Assembly (NCBI GenBank): GCA_963709765.1
Contig: CAVPXL010000001.1
Location: 62,001-126,000 of the forward strand
Reading direction: 5' to 3'
Length of the DNA stretch: 64,000 nucleotides
From: Roseitranquillus sp963709765
GTDB taxonomy: Bacteria; Pseudomonadota; Alphaproteobacteria; Rhodobacterales; Rhodobacteraceae
Numbering within the stretch: the stretch's first letter is position 1; every line of letters begins with the position of its first letter. Made by a program: the position numbers and the translations under genes. Of the stretch, positions 53,842 to 62,201 are shown one piece after another. Below the pieces are notes generated by a model. It ran no database searches. It had not been told where the DNA came from and was given only the letters and a program-made list of their open reading frames with translations.

Positions 53842-54597
53842 TCAGGCGAGGTTGAACCGCGTCAGATGCGCGTCGGCCGAAGCCTTCCATTTGTCGCGCA
53901 GCGACTCGTTCGGGGTCTGGCGCAGACCCATGCGATGCAGGGTCTCGAAGCGGGTGGAGTCCGCCGGACCGAACGTCTCGGCCACGCGCGGAAACCAGTA
54001 CGCCACCGAGGCGCGGACCTCGTCGGAGCCGCCGTCCTTGGACATGATCCGCTCCAGCCCTTCCAGTCCCAGCTCTGTGTGCCGCCGTTCGCGCGGCGCG
54101 ATCTCGCGCAGCACGTCGGCCAGCGGCGCGTAGGAGGCGCGCGACAGCTCCTCAAGATGGATATCCGTGGCGAGGCCCATCAGGACGTTCATCACGACCG
54201 CATCGGTCCAGCCGGCGAGCGGATAGTGGAAGACCGAGAGCCGCATGTCGCCGCCCTGCCGCTTCGCGCCCACATCCGCGTCGCGCGGGCCACGCGCGGC
54301 CCAGTCATGGGCGCTGTTGTAGAGGCTCTTGTCGGTGCCGAACTCGACCATCAGGTCAAGCACGCGCTCCGCATGATCGGCCTTTTCCAGCGTGATCCGG
54401 CTTGCGGCGATGCGCTCCTTGATGCCCGGCGCCCGGTTGACGGCGTCGGCGAACCCGGCCGAACCCGCCAGCTCGCTGTCGACGAACGACGACATCAGCC
54501 GCAGCAGCTCACCCCGGTAGCGCGGCGACACATTGGCTGGCGAACTGAGCTTGCCGCCCTTGTCCAGATAGTCTTCGAGGCTCATGGTCTCGGTCAT
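53842..54597 (-). CDS. PaaA/PaaC-family ferritin-like protein, extra subunit
   Basis: 251 residues, helical, resembling the phenylacetic acid catabolic (PaaA/PaaC) ferritin-like family but distinct from both subunits encoded nearby. One ExxH motif is kept (RERRHTELGLEGL), while the first, which would hold ExxH, reads EKADHAERV with spacing of four. Also SFVDSELAG near the N-terminus, possibly the first ligand helix. It may be a structural or assembly partner of the epoxidase, or a separate oxygenase. Chosen start 54597 begins MTETMSLEDYL; the frame extends to 54624. Lies between paaE and paaZ. Symbol not assigned. Confidence 0.7.
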   Translation of the reverse strand: MTETMSLEDYLDKGGKLSSPANVSPRYRGELLRLMSSFVDSELAGSAGFADAVNRAPGIKERIAASRITLEKADHAERVLDLMVEFGTDKSLYNSAHDWAARGPRDADVGAKRQGGDMRLSVFHYPLAGWTDAVVMNVLMGLATDIHLEELSRASYAPLADVLREIAPRERRHTELGLEGLERIMSKDGGSDEVRASVAYWFPRVAETFGPADSTRFETLHRMGLRQTPNESLRDKWKASADAHLTRFNLA

Positions 54598-54604
54598 CGC
54601 GCCC

Positions 54605-55681
54605 TCACTGATCGTAGCTGACAACGAGACGGTCGGTCAGCGGGTAACACTGGCAGGTCAGAACGTAGCCTGCGCGAACCTCATAATCCTCCAGCGCGTG
54701 GTTGGTCAGCATCTCGACCTCGCCCTCCAGCACCTTCGCGCGGCAGGTCGAACAGACCCCGGCCTTGCAGGCGAAGGGCGCGTCGAGATCGTTGGAGATC
54801 GCCGCGTCCAGCAGGCTCACTCCGTCCTTGGGCATCTTGAAGGTGCGCGTGGCGCCGTCAAGCGTGACACTGGCCTCGGTCGTGTTGCTCTGGTCGGCCT
54901 GGTTTTCGGAGACGACACGCCGCTTCGCGCGGCCCGGCTGGCTGGAGGCGAAGAGCTCGAACTTGATCTGCGCGTCGGCAAGGCCGGCCTGCCGCAGCGA
55001 TTCCGCGATGGTCAGCATCATCGGCTCGGGGCCGCAGATGAACGCGGTGTCGATGTCGCTCGGGTCGATCCAGACCTCGAAGAGCCGCGCCATCTTGTCG
55101 GCGTCGATGCGGCCGGTGAAGAGATCCACCTCCTGCGCCTCCGTCTCCAGCACATGGATGACGGAAAGGCGGCCGAGATAGAGGTTCTTCAGGTCCTCCA
55201 GCTCTTCGCGGAACATGATCGAGCTGATCTGCCGGTTGGCGTAGACCAGCGTGAAGCGCGAATTCGGCTCGTGCGTCAGCACCGTCTTGATGATCGAGAT
55301 CAGCGGCGTGATCCCCGAGCCGCCCGCGAAGCCCACATAGCTCTTGTCGGCTTGCGGATCGAGCGGCGTGTGGAACTTGCCCATCGGCGGCATCGCCTCG
55401 ATCACGTCGCCCGGCGCGACGTTTTCGTTGGCCCAGGTCGAGAAGGCGCCGCCCTCGACGCGCTTGATGCCGACTTTGAGGCAGCCCTCGTCCAGCCCGG
55501 CGCAGATCGAATAGGAGCGTCGCAACTCCTCGCCGTCGAATTCGCGGCGAAAGGTCAGGTACTGGCCCTGGGTGAAGCGAAACGCATCATCGTCGGCGCC
55601 TTCGGGTGCGAGGGTCAGTACCACGGCATCGCGGGTCTCGCGGCGGACGTCGGTGACGGTCAGGGGATGGAAGCGCGCCAT
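54605..55681 (-). CDS. paaE: Phenylacetyl-CoA epoxidase reductase subunit
   Basis: 358 residues. N-terminal ferredoxin-NADP reductase domain with the flavin motif RRSYSICAG and GFAGGSGITPLISIIKTVL; nucleotide region ending AFICGPEPMMLTIAESL. The C-terminal plant-type [2Fe-2S] ferredoxin has CKAGVCSTCRAKVLEGEVEM and a fourth cysteine in YVLTCQCYP. Passes electrons from NADPH to the PaaA diiron site. ATG 55681; start 17 bp after the paaD stop. Confidence 0.95.
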   Translation of the reverse strand: MARFHPLTVTDVRRETRDAVVLTLAPEGADDDAFRFTQGQYLTFRREFDGEELRRSYSICAGLDEGCLKVGIKRVEGGAFSTWANENVAPGDVIEAMPPMGKFHTPLDPQADKSYVGFAGGSGITPLISIIKTVLTHEPNSRFTLVYANRQISSIMFREELEDLKNLYLGRLSVIHVLETEAQEVDLFTGRIDADKMARLFEVWIDPSDIDTAFICGPEPMMLTIAESLRQAGLADAQIKFELFASSQPGRAKRRVVSENQADQSNTTEASVTLDGATRTFKMPKDGVSLLDAAISNDLDAPFACKAGVCSTCRAKVLEGEVEMLTNHALEDYEVRAGYVLTCQCYPLTDRLVVSYDQ

Positions 55682-55698
55682 CTGTGTGGTCCTCCCGC

Positions 55699-56232
55699 TC
55701 AGATGCACTTGAAGTAGTCGAAGGGTTCGAGGCAGTCGCGGCAGCGCCATGACGCCTTGCATGGGGTCGAGCCGAAACGGCTGATCTCTTCGGTGTGGTT
55801 CGAACCGCAGCGCGGACAGGCGACGACCAGGTTCGAGGTCCCCGCCATACGCGAGGCCCGCGCCACCAGCCGGCCATCGGCCTGCGTCCCGTCGATCGGT
55901 GCGGCGATCCCGAATGCGCGCAGCTTTTCGCGCGCCGCGTCGGTCAGCCATTCGGTGGTCCAGGGCGGCGACAGGCGGCGATCCAGCCGAACCTTCTCGA
56001 TGCCCTTGTCACGCAGGACCTTCTCGATCTCGAGATTGATGAATGCCGTTGCCGGGCACCCGGAATAGGTCGGCGTCACCGTGACGACGAGTGTATCGCC
56101 GTCCCACGCCACGTCGCGCACGATACCCAGCTCCGTCACACTGACGACAGGAATTTCAGGGTCCGGCACTTCGGCCAGCCAGCCCCAGACGTCGTCGAGG
56201 CTCGGGTGGGTCTCGGCCACCAGCGCGCTCAC
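55699..56232 (-). CDS. paaD: Phenylacetyl-CoA epoxidase maturation subunit PaaD
   Basis: 177 residues. N-terminal MIP18/DUF59 domain: VPDPEIPVVSVTELGIVRDV and TPTYSGCPATAFINLEIEKV with the conserved cysteine. The C-terminal zinc/iron-binding knuckle has CPRCGSNHTEE, TPCKASWRCRDC and FKC. PaaD is thought to help deliver iron or Fe-S to the epoxidase. GTG start at 56232 overlaps the paaC stop (GTGA); the frame runs further upstream with no support. Confidence 0.9.
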   Translation of the reverse strand: MSALVAETHPSLDDVWGWLAEVPDPEIPVVSVTELGIVRDVAWDGDTLVVTVTPTYSGCPATAFINLEIEKVLRDKGIEKVRLDRRLSPPWTTEWLTDAAREKLRAFGIAAPIDGTQADGRLVARASRMAGTSNLVVACPRCGSNHTEEISRFGSTPCKASWRCRDCLEPFDYFKCI

Positions 56233-57068
56233 CACGTCGCGTCCGGATAGGCACGCTGCAGAAACTGCATGTCCGCGAGGATGAAGCCCAGATGCTCGGT
56301 ATGGGTACCCGTCTTGCCGCCCTTGTGGACGTAGCCATTGTCCGGGCGCCGAAGCGTCGCCTCCGCGAGGACATGCCCAACCGTCTCGTCCCAGACATCG
56401 CGCAGGCTGGACGGTGTCGGCGCGATCCCGGCCACGGCCACCGCCTCGTCCACGGGGTCGGTCACGAACAGTTCGGCCGCATAGGGCCACACATCGTCCA
56501 GCGCGGTCTGCATCCGCCGGTGACTTTCGTCCGTGCCATCGCCGAGCCGGATCACCAGATCTGCGGAGCGCTCCAGATGGTAGCTGACCTCCTTGACCGC
56601 CTTGGCCGCGATCTCGGCCACGCGGGAGTTGGAGGAGTCTGTCAGCTTCGTCAACAAGGCGTGGTGCCAGGCGTCGAACAGGAACTCGCGCATCAGCGTC
56701 TTGCCGAAATCGCCGTTCGGGCGCTCGAGCAGCAGCACGTTACGGAAATCCATCGCGTCGCGCCGATAGGCGAGCTTGTCGGCGTCGCGCCCGGCCCCTT
56801 CCACATCACCCGCGAGCTGCAGCCACATCTGAGTCTGCCCGATCAGGTCGAGCGCGGTGTTGGCGAGCGCGATATCCTCCTCCAGAACCGGCGAATGGCC
56901 GCACCATTCCGACAGCCGGTGACCGAGGATCAGGGTGTTGTCGCCGGTCCGCAGCAGCCATTCGAAGAGCGCGTGATCCGCGTCCACGGCCGTCTCATAC
57001 GGATGGCCGCCAGCCTTTCGCGCCAGCTCGGCTGCGTCGGGCGTCATCACGTCGGGAAGGGACGGCAT
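56229..57068 (-). CDS. paaC: Phenylacetyl-CoA epoxidase structural subunit PaaC
   Basis: 279 residues, helical bundle. Segments: LFEWLLRTGDNTLILGHRLS, LANTALDLIGQTQMWLQLAG, RNVLLLERPNGDFGKTLMRE and KEVSYHLERSADLVIRLGDG. The metal site is incomplete, as expected for the PaaC subunit, which scaffolds catalytic PaaA. ATG 57068 overlaps the paaB stop by one base (TAATG). Confidence 0.94.
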   Translation of the reverse strand: MPSLPDVMTPDAAELARKAGGHPYETAVDADHALFEWLLRTGDNTLILGHRLSEWCGHSPVLEEDIALANTALDLIGQTQMWLQLAGDVEGAGRDADKLAYRRDAMDFRNVLLLERPNGDFGKTLMREFLFDAWHHALLTKLTDSSNSRVAEIAAKAVKEVSYHLERSADLVIRLGDGTDESHRRMQTALDDVWPYAAELFVTDPVDEAVAVAGIAPTPSSLRDVWDETVGHVLAEATLRRPDNGYVHKGGKTGTHTEHLGFILADMQFLQRAYPDATW

Positions 57069-57352
57069 TACATGTGCCCCACTTCATCCGGGATCTCGAA
57101 GAAGGTCGGATGGCGATAGACCTTGGCGTTCGACGGCTCGAAGAGCGGCCCTTTTTCGGACGGTGCTGACGCGGTGATCTCGGCCGACTTCACCACCCAG
57201 ATCGACACGCCTTCGTTGCGGCGCGTATAGACGTCGCGCGCATTCAACAGAGCCATCTCGGCGTCGGGGGCGTGCAGACTGCCCACATGTCGGTGGTTCA
57301 GCCCGTGCTGGCCGCGAATGAAGACCTCCCAGAGAGGCCATTCCTTGCTCAT
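57068..57352 (-). CDS. paaB: Phenylacetyl-CoA epoxidase subunit PaaB
   Basis: 94 residues, the usual length. Begins MSKEWPLWEVFIRGQHGLNH and contains HVGSLHAPDAEMALLNARDV and RRNEGVSIWVV. PaaB bridges PaaAC heterodimers in the complex. Separated from paaA here by the amidase gene, which is unusual; spacing to the amidase stop is 43 bp. Confidence 0.95.
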   Translation of the reverse strand: MSKEWPLWEVFIRGQHGLNHRHVGSLHAPDAEMALLNARDVYTRRNEGVSIWVVKSAEITASAPSEKGPLFEPSNAKVYRHPTFFEIPDEVGHM

Positions 57353-57395
57353 GTCAGGATCCTTCCAAAGGGAAAGCGTTTTGGGGGCACAGATC

Positions 57396-58874
57396 TCATG
57401 GTGCCTCCGGCGCGGGCAGACGGCCCAGAAGCGCCTGAAGCGCCATGCCGATCTGCAACAGGAACCGGTCCGATCCTGCCGGTCCGTCGAGTTCGACGCC
57501 CACCGGCAATCCGGTCTCTCGCCCGAGCCCCGCGGGAAGGGTCAGGCCGGGCAGACCGGCGTTGGAGCCGGGATCGGTGTTGCGGATGAAGGTCGAGAAG
57601 ATCTCGAGGCTGCTCGACGTCTTATCCGCAACGACGGCGACGAGCGGAACCGTCGGAAAGATCAGCGCGTCGATCTCGGCGTCGGTGAAGATCCGTTCGT
57701 AGGCCGCGATCAGCGCGGGCCGGAGCTGCTCCATCGCCGAGCGGTAGATCGGCTCGGCGTCGACCAGACTGCCATCGGGCGCGGGCAGCTTCTCCGGCAG
57801 CACAAACATCTCGTAAGTCGCCTTGACGTCCGCGCTTCGCACGCCGGCCACGACCTCCTCGATCGCGATCCCCGGGGCGTACCGCTCCAGATAGGCGCGC
57901 AGGTCGCGGTTGGCCTCGTAGAGCGCGATCGGAAAGCTGATCGCGCCGTTGATCTGCGCGATTTCCGCGGCATCGACGTCGACAAGCTCGACCCCCGCCT
58001 CCTCGAGCCGGCCGATCACCGTGGTCCAGACAGCCGAGACCTCGGGCCCGAGGTCGGCTGTGAAAGTTGGCGCGACGCCGAGGCGCAGTCCGGAAAGGTC
58101 GACCGCCGACACTTCATCTGCGCCCGTCACGACGCGATCGAGCAGTTCTATGTCGGCGACGGTCGTGGCGATGAAACCCGGCGTGTCTCGGGTGCTTGAG
58201 ATCGGCACGACGCCGCCGGCCGGATACCGACCCATCGTCGGGCGCAGACCCGCCACCCCGGTCACCGCCGCCGGCACCCGTACCGAGCCGCCGGTATCAG
58301 TGCCGAGGCCCGCAGGCACCGCGCCCGCTGCAACCAGCGCTGCGGTGCCGCTCGACGACCCCCCGGCGAATCGTTCCGTGTCATAGGGATTGCGGACGCC
58401 GATGCCGGAACCCGTCTGGTAGGTCGGGTTGTAGCCCGATATGCCGAAGGCCAGCTCGTGCATGTTGCTTGTACCGACCACGATGGCGCCCGCATCGATC
58501 AGCGCCTGCACGATCGGCGCGTTCTGCTCGGAGATCACCGATTGCAGAACGGGCGTGCCGGCCGCCGCCGGCAGGCCTTTCACCTGGGTGTTGTCCTTGA
58601 CGACGATGGGCAGCCCGGCAAGAGGCCCGCCCTGCCCGCCCGCATCCAGAGCTCGGGCCGCCGCGAGCGCCCGGTCGCCATCCAGAAGGGCGATCGCGTT
58701 CAGCTCGCGCCAGGCATCGATCGCGTCGAGCGACCGCTTGACCGCCTCCTCCGCCGTCGTATCGCCTCGGCTCACGTCATCCACCGTCTCGGCAGCGGTG
58801 GGTGCGGTTTGGGCCGATGCCACCGTCGCCAACGCCACACTGCCGATGAGTGCCGCAAGATATGTTCGCTGCAT
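57396..58874 (-). CDS. Exported amidase (amidase signature family) inside the paa operon
   Basis: 492 residues. Signal peptide MQRTYLAALIGSVALATVAS, cleaved after SAQ, so it probably acts in the periplasm. Amidase signature family: lysine in LPIVVKDNTQVKGLPAAAG, glycine/serine stretch FAGGSSSGTAALVAAGAVPA, and nucleophile region GTDTGGSVRVPAAVTGVAGL, giving the Ser-cisSer-Lys triad. Closest functional classes would be aryl-acetamide or mandelamide type hydrolases; substrate is not shown. It lies between paaA and paaB with GGGGAGGA before its ATG, in the operon's direction, suggesting phenylacetamide or a similar amide is hydrolysed to feed phenylacetate into the pathway. Confidence 0.88.
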   Translation of the reverse strand: MQRTYLAALIGSVALATVASAQTAPTAAETVDDVSRGDTTAEEAVKRSLDAIDAWRELNAIALLDGDRALAAARALDAGGQGGPLAGLPIVVKDNTQVKGLPAAAGTPVLQSVISEQNAPIVQALIDAGAIVVGTSNMHELAFGISGYNPTYQTGSGIGVRNPYDTERFAGGSSSGTAALVAAGAVPAGLGTDTGGSVRVPAAVTGVAGLRPTMGRYPAGGVVPISSTRDTPGFIATTVADIELLDRVVTGADEVSAVDLSGLRLGVAPTFTADLGPEVSAVWTTVIGRLEEAGVELVDVDAAEIAQINGAISFPIALYEANRDLRAYLERYAPGIAIEEVVAGVRSADVKATYEMFVLPEKLPAPDGSLVDAEPIYRSAMEQLRPALIAAYERIFTDAEIDALIFPTVPLVAVVADKTSSSLEIFSTFIRNTDPGSNAGLPGLTLPAGLGRETGLPVGVELDGPAGSDRFLLQIGMALQALLGRLPAPEAP

Positions 58875-58899
58875 CCGATCCTCCCCGAACCGCCGCGCC

Positions 58900-59886
58900 C
58901 TATTCCGCCGCTGTCCTGCTTGCTGCGGACTTCGCGGCATGCGCCATCAGACCATCGCGGAACCAGGCGCCGTCTTCCCAGGCGTCGATCCGGGCATCCA
59001 GGCGCTCCTTGTTGCAGGGGCCGTTGCCCTTGAGGACCTCGAAGAACTCGTCCCAATCGGGTTCGGAGAAGTCGTGGCCGCCCTTCTCCTCGTTCCAGGC
59101 CAGGTTCTCGTCCGGAACGCTCAGCCCGAGGTATTTCGCTTGAGGCACAGTCTGATCCACGAACTTCTGGCGCAGCTCGTCGTTGGTGTTGATCTTGATC
59201 TTCCACGCCATCGACTGGGCCGAGTGGACCGAGTCCTTGTCGGAGGGCCCGAACATCATCAGCGACGGATACCAGAAGCGGTTGAGCGAATCCTGTGCCA
59301 TGCGCTTCTGCTCGGGCGTGCCGAAGGCCATCTTCATCATGATCGCGTAGCCCTGCCGCTGGTGGAAGCTCTCCTCCTTGCAGATGCGGACCATCGCCCG
59401 GGAATAGGGACCGTAGGACGTCCGCTGCAGCGGCACCTGGTTCATGATCGCCGCGCCGTCGACCAGCCAGCCCACCGCGCCGATGTCGGACCAGCTCAGC
59501 GTCGGGTAGTTGAAGATCGACGAATACTTCATCTTCCCCGAGAGCAGCATCTCGGTGAGTTCGTCACGACTGACGCCGAGCGTCTCGGCGGCGGAGTAGA
59601 GATAGAGGCCGTGGCCCGCCTCGTCCTGCACCTTGGCGAGCAGGATCTGCTTGCGCTCCAGCGTCGGCGCGCGAGTGATCCAGTTGCCCTCGGGCAGCTG
59701 TCCCACGATCTCGGAATGGGCGTGCTGCCCCATCTGGCGGATCAGCGTCTTGCGGTAGCCCTCGGGCATCCATTCCTTGGGCTCGATCTTCTCGTTGGCG
59801 TCGATCCGGTCCTGGAACGCGCACTCCTCGGGGGTCATCTCCTCGCGGGGCCTGAGCCCGTCGGATTTCACCATCTGTGCATACAT
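58900..59886 (-). CDS. paaA: Phenylacetyl-CoA epoxidase catalytic subunit PaaA
   Basis: 328 residues. Diiron ligands: ExxH in KVQDEAGHGLYLY (about residues 79-91) and ExxH in ICKEESFHQRQGYAI (about 165-179). Other marks: MPEGYRKTLIRQMGQHAHSE and SSIFNYPTLSWSDIGAVGWL. Uses O2 and electrons from PaaE to form the 1,2-epoxide of phenylacetyl-CoA. The ATG at 59886 follows GGAGAG; the frame extends to 59949 without family support. Confidence 0.96.
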   Translation of the reverse strand: MYAQMVKSDGLRPREEMTPEECAFQDRIDANEKIEPKEWMPEGYRKTLIRQMGQHAHSEIVGQLPEGNWITRAPTLERKQILLAKVQDEAGHGLYLYSAAETLGVSRDELTEMLLSGKMKYSSIFNYPTLSWSDIGAVGWLVDGAAIMNQVPLQRTSYGPYSRAMVRICKEESFHQRQGYAIMMKMAFGTPEQKRMAQDSLNRFWYPSLMMFGPSDKDSVHSAQSMAWKIKINTNDELRQKFVDQTVPQAKYLGLSVPDENLAWNEEKGGHDFSEPDWDEFFEVLKGNGPCNKERLDARIDAWEDGAWFRDGLMAHAAKSAASRTAAE

Positions 59887-59902
59887 CGCCGTGCTCTCCT
59901 GC

Positions 59903-61108
59903 TCACACGCGCTCGAGGATAAGCGCGATGCCCTGCCCCACGCCAACACACATCGTGCAGAGCGCGTAGCGCCCGCCGGTGCGGTGGAGCTGATACGTCG
60001 CCGTCATGACCAGTCGCGCGCCGCTCATTCCGAGTGGATGGCCGATCGCGATCGCGCCGCCGTTGGCATTCACGTGGGCCGCGTCGTCGGGAAGCCCGAG
60101 CTCCCGCAGGACGGCAAGGCCCTGCGCCGCGAAAGCCTCGTTCAACTCTATCACATCCATCTGCTCGAGCGTGAGACCCGCCCGCGCCAGAACCTTTCGC
60201 GTCGCCGGAACCGGCCCCATCCCCATGACGCGGGGCGACACCCCGGCGGCCGCCATCGCCACGACGCGCGCCTTCGGCGTCAGGCCCTGTGCCCGCGCCG
60301 CAGCTTCGGACGCGACCAGCAGCGCCGCCGCGCCGTCGTTCACCCCCGACGCATTGCCCGCCGTCACTGACAGGTCTGGCCCGTTCACGCCCTTGAGTTT
60401 TGCCAGCTTCTCGGCTGTGGTGCCCGGCCGCGGATGCTCGTCGGTATCGACGATGACCGGATCGCCCTTCCGTTGCGGAACATGAACCGGCACGATCTCG
60501 TCCGCGAAGTGCCCGGCCTTCTGTGCCGCCTCCCAGCGCGCCTGGCTCAGGGCGGCGAAGGCGTCCTGGTCGGCGCGGCTGATCCCGTATTCAGCGGCCA
60601 CGTTGTCGGCGGTCTGGGGCATCGAATCGATGCCGTGCGCCCGCTTCAGCTTCGGGTTCACGAACCGCCAGCCGATGGTGGTGTCGAAGACCTCGGCCCG
60701 CCGCGAGAACGCGCTCTCGGCCTTGGGCATCACGAAGGGAGCGCGGCTCATGCTCTCGACGCCGGCCGCGATCATCAGGTCGCAATCGCCGGCCCGGATT
60801 GCCCGCGCGGCCATGCCGACCGCGTCCATGCCCGAGCCGCAGAGGCGGTTGATCGTCGTGCCCGGCACCTCGACCGGCAGGTCGGCCAGCAGCGCAGCCA
60901 TGCGCGCCACGTTGCGGTTGTCCTCGCCGGCCTGGTTCGCGCAGCCCATGATGACATCATCGACCTGCGCCCAGTCGCACCCGCCGTTGCGCGCCTGCAG
61001 CGCCGCCAGCGGGATCGCCGCGAGATCGTCGGCGCGCACCGACGACAGCGCCCCGCCATATCGCCCGATTGGCGTCCGTACCGCGTCGCAGATCAGGGCA
61101 TCGGGCAT
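59903..61108 (-). CDS. paaJ: 3-oxoadipyl-CoA / 3-oxo-5,6-dehydrosuberyl-CoA thiolase
   Basis: 401 residues, standard thiolase. Catalytic cysteine in TINRLCGSGMDAVGMAARAI (about residue 90), histidine in HVNANGGAIAIGHPLGMSGA and second cysteine in LCTMCVGVGQGIAL. The start 61108 begins MPDALICDAVRTPIGRYGGA, typical of the PcaF/PaaJ group. Performs the two thiolytic cleavages giving acetyl-CoA and succinyl-CoA. First gene of the paaJ-A-amidase-B-C-D-E-x-Z operon; paaA follows 16 bp later. Confidence 0.94.
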   Translation of the reverse strand: MPDALICDAVRTPIGRYGGALSSVRADDLAAIPLAALQARNGGCDWAQVDDVIMGCANQAGEDNRNVARMAALLADLPVEVPGTTINRLCGSGMDAVGMAARAIRAGDCDLMIAAGVESMSRAPFVMPKAESAFSRRAEVFDTTIGWRFVNPKLKRAHGIDSMPQTADNVAAEYGISRADQDAFAALSQARWEAAQKAGHFADEIVPVHVPQRKGDPVIVDTDEHPRPGTTAEKLAKLKGVNGPDLSVTAGNASGVNDGAAALLVASEAAARAQGLTPKARVVAMAAAGVSPRVMGMGPVPATRKVLARAGLTLEQMDVIELNEAFAAQGLAVLRELGLPDDAAHVNANGGAIAIGHPLGMSGARLVMTATYQLHRTGGRYALCTMCVGVGQGIALILERV

Positions 61109-61139
61109 TCGGATTCTCCTGTTTCGACCGTCATTCGTC

Positions 61140-61195
61140 GACCGCTCGGCCAATTAATACGTCAGCCACACATCACAAGCAAATACTAATTGGCC
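61140..61195 (-). promoter_or_regulatory. paaJ promoter with probable PaaR operator and inverted repeat
   Basis: On the minus strand a -35 TTGCTT (61182-61177) and -10 TATTAA (61159-61154) are 17 bp apart and point to paaJ. The plus-strand motif GACCGCTCGGCCAATTAAT (61140-61158) overlaps the -10 and transcription start and matches the paaG operator. A second inverted copy of its right half, TAATTGGCC (61187-61195), lies just upstream of the -35 and pairs with GGCCAATTA (61148-61156). Two sites flanking the promoter would suit a repressor. Confidence 0.6.
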
Positions 61196-61244
61196 ATATC
61201 ACTGTAATGTTTGACGTCACCGGCACGTGGCCGGCGTCTCGCGT

Positions 61245-62129
61245 CTAGCCGGTGCGCTCACGCCGCAGGCCCTCGACACGAGCGGCAACGGTCGGGCTCG
61301 ACAGCGGCAAGGGGCCGTCCGTATCGCTGAATGTGAGCTGCACATGCCGGTCGGCAGCGTCGGCCAGCGACACGTAGAGCGCGACGAACAGCCCTCTCGC
61401 CTCGGCGGCCGGCCAGGTCGCTGGCAGAGCCGCTGCCGGAAGGCGCGGGTCGGCAAGCAGGATCCGGCGATACTCGTGCAGAACCCGCAGGCGCAACGCC
61501 AGACTGACCGCTCCGTCAGGTTCGTAGCCGGCGTCGATCTCGGCCAAGACGCCGCGAAACAGGTCGACGAAGCCGCCATAGGCGTTCTCGACCGGCGCCA
61601 GATCCCAGTGTCGCTCCGCCCATGCCACCAGATCGCCCTCGCCGCCGACCACATCCGCGGCGAAGAGCAGCCCGTCCGAGCGCGTCAGATCCTGCCGCCT
61701 CGGCGCCACGTGGCATGGGCCGGCATTCGCCCATTCCGCCGATTGCACCGCGGCCGACACTTCGTCGTCTCCAAACCGGAAGAGCCACCCTTCTGCCGGT
61801 TGCGGCGCGTCGAAAAAGACCTTTGCGGCCGCCGCGAATTCCGATCGGGCCGCCGCCGTCAGCCGGTAATAGCTCTTGCGGCCAATTCGCTCGCCGGAAA
61901 GCCGGCCGGACGCAACGAGCCGCGACACCGCCGTGCGCACAAGCCCCTCGCTGATGCCATGACCGGCACAGACCTCGATCAGAGTCCCGATCCAGAGCGT
62001 CCCGCCGCGCGGCTCCACCACATCGCCGTAGATCGTCACGATGAAACTTCCCGCGCGCGGCGCTGGCGCCGACAGGCATCTCGCGACAGCCTCCGGTCGG
62101 TTACGACGATTGTGGGACGGGCTGGTCAA
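61245..62129 (-). CDS. paaX: PaaX-family transcriptional repressor
   Basis: About 294 residues. The PaaX N-terminal winged helix reads SFIVTIYGDVVEPRGGTLWI and GISEGLVRTAVSRLVASGRL then SGERIGRKSYYRLT; the C-terminal domain includes RVLHEYRRILLADPRLPA. In other bacteria PaaX represses paa promoters until phenylacetyl-CoA binds. I prefer the TTG at 62129 (LTSPSHNRRNRPE), which has GAGGA upstream; an ATG at 62183 would add 18 residues with no match to the family. Co-occurrence with a PaaR-type TetR protein is notable. Confidence 0.88.
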   Translation of the reverse strand: MTSPSHNRRNRPEAVARCLSAPAPRAGSFIVTIYGDVVEPRGGTLWIGTLIEVCAGHGISEGLVRTAVSRLVASGRLSGERIGRKSYYRLTAAARSEFAAAAKVFFDAPQPAEGWLFRFGDDEVSAAVQSAEWANAGPCHVAPRRQDLTRSDGLLFAADVVGGEGDLVAWAERHWDLAPVENAYGGFVDLFRGVLAEIDAGYEPDGAVSLALRLRVLHEYRRILLADPRLPAAALPATWPAAEARGLFVALYVSLADAADRHVQLTFSDTDGPLPLSSPTVAARVEGLRRERTG

Positions 62130-62201
62130 GAGACGTATCCTCAGGTGCGGTCGGCGACGCTCATAGCCGCGGAACGGCCGCATGTGTAGCCGCCGCGCCG
62201 A

